In this document: one piece after another, positions 21,138 through 25,118 of the stretch
How positions within the stretch are numbered: the first letter of the stretch is position 1
How the letters are laid out: the number at the start of each line of letters is the position of its first letter
NCBI GenBank assembly: GCA_964419545.1
Contig: CAYQQU010000074.1
Coordinates: 1 to 25,118 of the forward strand
Length of the DNA stretch: 25,118 bases
Source: CAYQQU01 sp964419545
GTDB lineage: Bacteria > Bacteroidota > Bacteroidia > Chitinophagales > Saprospiraceae
Reading direction: 5' to 3'
Notes under the pieces: generated by a model
What the model saw: only the letters and a program-made list of their open reading frames with translations
What the model was told of the DNA's origin: nothing
Databases searched by the model: none
Program-made: the position numbers and the translations under genes

Positions 21138-23732
21138 TCATCCACACTCCGAGAAGCCGCAGCTCTTGCAGATCAGACAGCCTTCTTTGTAGATCAGGCC
21201 GTCCGGATCGCTGCACTCCGGGCAGGTGCTCTGCGACGCTTTGGTGCCGTCGGGCACGAATTTTTTGAGCGCCCGCACCACGCCGTTCTTCCAGGTGTTG
21301 ATGTAATCTTCCTCGGCGTTGAGGCCCTCGATCAGGTCCACCACGTGGATGATGGGCATGCCGTGCCGCAGCACGCCGCTGATCAGCTTGGCGTAATTCC
21401 AGTATTCTTTGTTGAAAGAACGCGACAGGCCTTCGATGGTCACGCGGTAGCCTTCGCGATCGAGAAACTGGAAGTCGTAACGGTTGATGCCGGCTTCTTC
21501 GTCTTTTTTCTTAAGCACCCAGCCTTCTTCTACGTATTCCGGCAAGCGGAAGGTATCGACGGCGCGGCCTGTGAAAATTTCGTACGGGCGGCCTTCGAAG
21601 AGCCCGATCACGGCGATCCAGCTTTCGTCGTTGTTGTAGAACCGCACCACGGCGGCCTCCAGGCGTTCCGGCCGCTTGGGCGGCATGGTTTCGTGGAAGT
21701 GAGCGCCGCCGTTGCTGTCGTTGACCTTGCCGTTCTTCTTTTTCTTCTTCTGATCGTCGGACACCAGCACGCCCGAGCGCGAGCCGTCGCGGTAGATGGT
21801 GCAGCCTTTGCAGCCGGCTTCCCAGGCCGTTTGGTAGATGTGCTTCACCATGTCGACGGAAGTTTCCTGCGGCACGTTGACGGTGACGCTGATGGAATGG
21901 TCGACCCACTTCTGGATGGCGCCCTGCATTTTCACCTTCTGCACCCAGTCGACATCGTTGGCCGTTGCTTTGTGGTAGGGCGACTTTTCGAGGATGGCGG
22001 CGAGCTGCTCGCTATCCATCCTGCGCACGGCGGCGACATCGTAGTCGTTGGCCTCCAGCCAGGTGATGAATTTGTGGTGGAAGACGTTGTACTCTTCCCA
22101 GGCGTCGCCCACTTCGTCGACGAAGCTCACGTTGACGTCCTCATCGCCGGGGTTCACCTTGCGGCGGCGTTTGTAAGAAACGAGGAAAGCCGGCTCGATG
22201 CCCGAGGTGGTCTGCGTCATCAGGCTGGTGGTGCCGGTGGGAGCGATGGTCAGCAGGGCGATGTTGCGGCGGCCGTTGGCTACCATTGCTTTATAGAGCT
22301 CGGGGTCGGCTTCTTTGAGACGACGGACGAAGGGATTGTTCTTTTCCCGCTTGTGGTCGTAGATCGGGAAAGCGCCCCGTTCAGCGCCCATTTCCGCCGA
22401 AGAGCGATACGCGTTGAGGGCGAGGGTGCGGTGTACGTCGACGGTGAAGTCGATCGCGGCGTCGCTGCCGTACTGTATCCCCAGGGCCGCCAGCATGTCG
22501 CCTTCGGCGGTGATGCCGACGCCGGTGCGGCGCCCTTCCGCGCAGGTGCGGCGGATCTTCCGCCACAGCTGATATTCCGTTTGTTTGATGCCTTCGACCT
22601 CCGGGTCATTTTCGATCTTGTCGATGATGCGGTCAACCTTTTCCAGCTCCAGGTCGATGATGTCGTCCATGATGCGCTGAGCCAGGCGGACGTACTTCGC
22701 GAATTTCCCGAAGTTGAACTTCGCCTTATCGGTAAACGGATCGTCGACGAAGCTGTACAGGTTGATGGCCAGCAGGCGGCAGGAGTCGTAGGGACAAAGC
22801 GGGATCTCGCCGCAGGGATTGGTGGAGACGGTGCGGTAGCCCAGGTCGGCGTAGCAGTCGGGCACCGATTCCCGGATAACGGTATCCCAGAACAGGACGC
22901 CGGGCTCGGCCGACTTCCAGGCGTTGAAAATGATCTTGTCCCACAGTTCGGCCGCGTCGATGTCCTTGGTGTAGGTCGGATTGCTGCTTTCAACCGGATA
23001 CTGCTGCCGGTATTGCTCGCCCGCCAGGGCGGCTTTCATGAATTCGTCGTCGATGCGCACCGACACGTTGGCGCCGGTCACCTTGCCGCTTTCCATCTTG
23101 GCGTCGATGAAATCTTCGGCATCGGGATGCTTACTCGATACCGTGAGCATGAGCGCCCCCCGGCGACCGCCCTGAGCGACTTCGCGCGTCGAGTTGGAAT
23201 AGCGCTCCATGAAAGGCACGATCCCGGTAGAGGTGAGCGCGCTATTCATCACGGGGCTGCCCTTGGGCCGCAGGTGGGAAAGGTCCTGCCCCACGCCGCC
23301 GCGGCGCTTCATCAGCTGCACCTGTTCTTCATCGGCCTTGATGATGCCCCCGTAAGAGTCGGCGCCGTTGCCGATCACGAAACAGTTGGACAAAGACGAA
23401 ACCTGGAAATCGTTGCCGATGCCGGCCATGGGGCTGCCCTGCGGTACGATGTACTGGAAATTGCGCAGGGCTTCGTAAATATCGTCTTCGCTGACCGGAT
23501 TCGGATATTTCAATTCGATCCGGGCAATCTCGGCCGCGATCCGGCGATGCATATCGTCGGGCGTACGCTCGTAGATATTGCCGAAAGAATCTTTCAGCGC
23601 GTACTTGTTTACCCAGACACTGGCCGCCAGTTCATCGCCGTTGAAGTATTCGATCGATGCCTGTAATACCTCCTCCCGCGGGATGGGCTTGCGCTGGCCG
23701 GGCTCTACTTTCTGAACAACAGGAGCATCCAT
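21138..23732 (-). CDS. nrdJ: Adenosylcobalamin-dependent (class II) ribonucleotide reductase
   Basis: An 864-aa enzyme that reduces ribonucleotides to deoxyribonucleotides using vitamin B12 radical chemistry, independent of oxygen. The start is the ATG at 23732; the frame extends 2 codons to a TTG. NPCGEIPLC (305-313) contains the thiyl-radical Cys307 and Glu309. Cys117 (SLSNC) and Cys318 are the redox pair, spaced as in other NrdJ enzymes. TIAPTGTTS is a phosphate loop. The C-terminal tail has a zinc-ribbon-like set (CPEC ... CLICKSCGFSEC) whose cysteines should relay electrons from thioredoxin. The Lys-rich linker near residue 680 separates core from tail domain. The ~460-bp region upstream contains DnaA-box-like sites, so DnaA control of this gene is possible. 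It needs cobalamin uptake or synthesis from elsewhere. Confidence 0.95.
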   Translation of the reverse strand: MDAPVVQKVEPGQRKPIPREEVLQASIEYFNGDELAASVWVNKYALKDSFGNIYERTPDDMHRRIAAEIARIELKYPNPVSEDDIYEALRNFQYIVPQGSPMAGIGNDFQVSSLSNCFVIGNGADSYGGIIKADEEQVQLMKRRGGVGQDLSHLRPKGSPVMNSALTSTGIVPFMERYSNSTREVAQGGRRGALMLTVSSKHPDAEDFIDAKMESGKVTGANVSVRIDDEFMKAALAGEQYRQQYPVESSNPTYTKDIDAAELWDKIIFNAWKSAEPGVLFWDTVIRESVPDCYADLGYRTVSTNPCGEIPLCPYDSCRLLAINLYSFVDDPFTDKAKFNFGKFAKYVRLAQRIMDDIIDLELEKVDRIIDKIENDPEVEGIKQTEYQLWRKIRRTCAEGRRTGVGITAEGDMLAALGIQYGSDAAIDFTVDVHRTLALNAYRSSAEMGAERGAFPIYDHKREKNNPFVRRLKEADPELYKAMVANGRRNIALLTIAPTGTTSLMTQTTSGIEPAFLVSYKRRRKVNPGDEDVNVSFVDEVGDAWEEYNVFHHKFITWLEANDYDVAAVRRMDSEQLAAILEKSPYHKATANDVDWVQKVKMQGAIQKWVDHSISVTVNVPQETSVDMVKHIYQTAWEAGCKGCTIYRDGSRSGVLVSDDQKKKKKNGKVNDSNGGAHFHETMPPKRPERLEAAVVRFYNNDESWIAVIGLFEGRPYEIFTGRAVDTFRLPEYVEEGWVLKKKDEEAGINRYDFQFLDREGYRVTIEGLSRSFNKEYWNYAKLISGVLRHGMPIIHVVDLIEGLNAEEDYINTWKNGVVRALKKFVPDGTKASQSTCPECSDPDGLIYKEGCLICKSCGFSECG

Positions 23733-23879
23733 AAGCAATTTAATTATATTTTATATTTGGTCAATGGTATTCTGGTTTTCGGGAACCGAAATACATTAAA
23801 AAAAGGTCAATCTTTTTGGTACGTTATTTCTCGAACTGAGGGTGTATGTATCAGCCTTAACGGGTCAATAAAAATACAT

Positions 23880-24135
23880 ATCCGGGGGCACAATTGCCTG
23901 AATTACCAACAAGTAGTTTTCCACAAGGTGTTAATAACTAAGAACTCCCGGACGCGAAGAGAGGACCTGACAAGAATTAGCCGGACAAAAATTTACTGAA
24001 AATCAAGGACTTGAATTAAGTTGATTTCGAAAAATCGAGGTGGGGAATTTTTTTTCAGTATAAAAGTTTTCCACATTTCAACATTTTAAATTGTGGATTA
24101 GTGTGGAAAGGTGTTAATAACCAGTTAACACAGCT
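23880..24135. other. Cluster of DnaA-box-like sites: candidate replication origin or DnaA-controlled region
   Basis: The 465-bp gap 23733-24197 has no gene. Two exact TTTTCCACA boxes (fit to TTWTNCACA) lie at 23917-23925 and 24067-24075. Near matches on minus are TTATTAACA at 23929-23937 and 24112-24120, TAATCCACA at 24092-24100 and CTTTCCACA at 24102-24110. The 13-mer AGGTGTTAATAAC is repeated at 23926-23938 and 24109-24121, each directly next to a DnaA-like box. Between the clusters is an AT-rich stretch (about 23970-24066) suited to unwinding. This layout is typical of bacterial oriC. Alternatively, it is a DnaA-responsive promoter for nrdJ. dnaA itself is not in the window, so origin status is not proved. 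Confidence 0.6.
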
Positions 24136-24146
24136 GGGGCGACGTC

Positions 24147-24183
24147 AAAAAAAAGGGGGCGACCGGCGGCTGGCCCCTTTTTT
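24147..24183. terminator. Bidirectional terminator between the receptor remnant and the DnaA-box region
   Basis: AAAAAAGGGG (24149-24158) pairs with CCCCTTTTTT (24174-24183) around a GC-rich loop. On the minus strand the stem is followed by T8 (from A-run 24147-24154), and on plus by T6. It lies just past the stop of the minus-strand receptor remnant and would shield the DnaA-box region from read-through. Confidence 0.85.
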
Positions 24184-24197
24184 CCGGTGTTGTCGGG

Positions 24198-24593
24198 TCA
24201 GAATTGGTATTTCACGAAAATGCTGACATTCCGACCGGGCTCGTAGTCATGCCGGTCGAACAGGTTGTCGATGGCGGCGCCGAGGGTCCTACTCGGCCAC
24301 GGACGCCAGGCCGCCCGCAGATCGAAAGTGGCGATCCCGGGCGTAGGCGCCTCGTCGAAGGAAGCGGCGATCCGTTCCTGTTGTTTTACGAAGCGACAGC
24401 TGACGTCTGCGATTATTTTTCCCAGCGCATCCCTCCCCGGTGCGGGCGCCATCGGCGGGGATTCGTTCCGGTCAATATGCTGCGCCCGGGTAAAAGCCGA
24501 TTGCCCGTAGGCGGTCCATGCCGGGCTTACGCACCCGCAGTTCGAAGCCGACCTGCGTAGCGTCGACTTTCCGGAAGTGCTTGGCAAAACCGG
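24198..24593 (-). pseudogene. C-terminal remnant of a TonB-dependent receptor, truncated and frameshifted
   Basis: The last ~110 codons read like the end of a TonB-dependent receptor barrel: AFTRAQHIDRNESPPMAPAPG, then TPGIATFDLRAAWRP, then LGAAIDNLFDRHDYEPG, ending in Phe (VKYQF) as outer-membrane barrels do. The open frame's N-terminal part (MPSTSGKSTLRRSA...) is not barrel-like. In another minus frame the DNA just upstream (~24595-24510) reads FAKHFRKVDATQVGFELRVR, which looks like the preceding receptor strand, so a frameshift lies near 24500-24515. Upstream the receptor is cut off at the stop of nosY, so plug, TonB box and most of the barrel are gone. A functional short protein is unlikely. 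Confidence 0.8.
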
Positions 24594-25118
24594 TTAAAAG
24601 TCTTTACGCAATGCCGCGCGCCGTATTCCCAGCAAGGGGAATAGGCTCCAGAGCGCAATCATGGCGAATGCCAGGATCATACCCAGCGGCGTTCCGAAGA
24701 ACTTCTGGAACACCGCGCCGGTATATCCCATCAGGGCGGATATGTCCAGCCGCAGCAGGATGAGGATGCGCGACAGGTCGATCGGGTTCAGCATTGTCCC
24801 GAATAAGGCCGTTTCCTCCAGCGGATATTCCTGGAAAAAAAGCAGAAGCAACAGGAACAGCCCGTCGTAGATAACCGCCAGAAAAAGCCAGAGCAAAACG
24901 CCGAGGCCAAAGCCGCGAATCCGGTTCTCGTTTTTCAGAGCGATCCAGAAAGCCAGGCCAGAAAAAATAAAGGAGAGGGCGGCGCCGACGATCATCAGCA
25001 ATAGAAAATCGAGCAGTGCGGGCGAGCCGAAAATACCGTAAAAGATAAACGGTATCCCCACGCCTAGCAACAGGCTGATCACCAGCGACAACGCCAGCCC
25101 CAGGTATTGCCCCCAGAA
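24594..25118 (-). CDS. nosY: NosY-like ABC transporter permease (partial, runs off the right edge)
   Basis: The frame is open to the window end, so the 5' part is missing; the visible C-terminal 174 residues contain about five hydrophobic helices. FWGQYLGLALSLVISLLLGVG begins the visible part. LNPIDLSRILILLRLDISALMGYTGAVFQKFFG and LWSLFPLLGIRRAALRKDF are characteristic of NosY. NosY is the membrane permease that works with NosF (ATPase) and NosD in copper-site assembly of nitrous oxide reductase. In Bacteroidota nos clusters nosY is often last, with upstream nos genes expected outside the window on the right. A TTG at 25091 is an internal codon, not the start. Other ABC-2 permeases are possible but less similar. 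Confidence 0.75.
   Translation of the reverse strand, partial: FWGQYLGLALSLVISLLLGVGIPFIFYGIFGSPALLDFLLLMIVGAALSFIFSGLAFWIALKNENRIRGFGLGVLLWLFLAVIYDGLFLLLLLFFQEYPLEETALFGTMLNPIDLSRILILLRLDISALMGYTGAVFQKFFGTPLGMILAFAMIALWSLFPLLGIRRAALRKDF

Noticed and set aside
24198..24587. Intact small 129-aa protein
   Set aside because: The N-terminal third is out of frame with the receptor homology, and the rest is the end of a TonB receptor barrel, so a broken gene explains it better.
1..25118. CRISPR array
   Set aside because: No regularly spaced short direct repeats were seen on either strand.

Overview
The window is a piece of a GC-rich Bacteroidota chromosome. Several gene families point there: a PorT-like beta-barrel protein, a TonB-dependent receptor remnant, an EF-G2-type elongation factor, DUF6157, an HD protein fused to a Pycsar-effector (DUF5706) domain, and NosY. 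Start codons are usually preceded by A-rich leaders instead of Shine-Dalgarno sequences. Several intergenic regions carry the Bacteroidota -7 motif TAnnTTTG or a close relative. A saprospirian or cytophagian relative is my guess from protein flavour only. All assignments come from reading the sequence; no database was searched.

Layout, left to right. 1-2.6 kb: an intergenic stretch with hairpins, then a SulP anion transporter and a rhodanese (minus). 2.7-4.7 kb: a cystathionine/methionine gamma-lyase-family PLP enzyme divergent from an Lrp/AsnC regulator, so this end has a sulfur and amino-acid theme. 4.7-8.3 kb: an ArnT-like GT-C glycosyltransferase, a DUF202 membrane protein, an SDR that lacks its catalytic Ser and Tyr, and a soluble coiled-coil protein made of two repeats. 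8.4-10.8 kb: a probable operon of TreT-like trehalose synthase, DUF6157 and a GNAT acetyltransferase. 10.8-11.2 kb: a gene-free segment bounded by inverted repeats. 11.2-17.7 kb: transketolase, the HD-DUF5706 membrane protein, and an aminotransferase IV / S9 peptidase / DapB-like dehydrogenase operon. 18-20.9 kb: EF-G2 and an outer-membrane barrel (plus). 21.1-23.7 kb: B12-dependent ribonucleotide reductase (minus). 23.7-24.2 kb: an AT-rich gap with a cluster of DnaA-box-like sites, a candidate origin or a DnaA-controlled nrdJ promoter. 24.2-25.1 kb: a broken TonB receptor tail behind a nosY that runs off the window.

The most unusual DNA is a 162-bp palindromic element present in two identical copies 12.6 kb apart (8257-8418 and 20864-21025). 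Each has 19-bp perfect terminal inverted repeats and a 3-bp TNA target duplication (TGA, TTA). Each landed exactly on the stop codon of the upstream plus-strand gene, in a convergent gene junction, and left that gene intact. It behaves like a recently active MITE and could act as a transcription barrier.

For function, the most interesting genes are the orphan HD-DUF5706 protein, EF-G2 with Phe in place of the catalytic switch-II His, and the catalytically degenerate SDR. Sixteen of the twenty complete genes are on the minus strand, as expected if a fork moves leftward from an origin near 24 kb. No complete new multi-gene defence system is visible.
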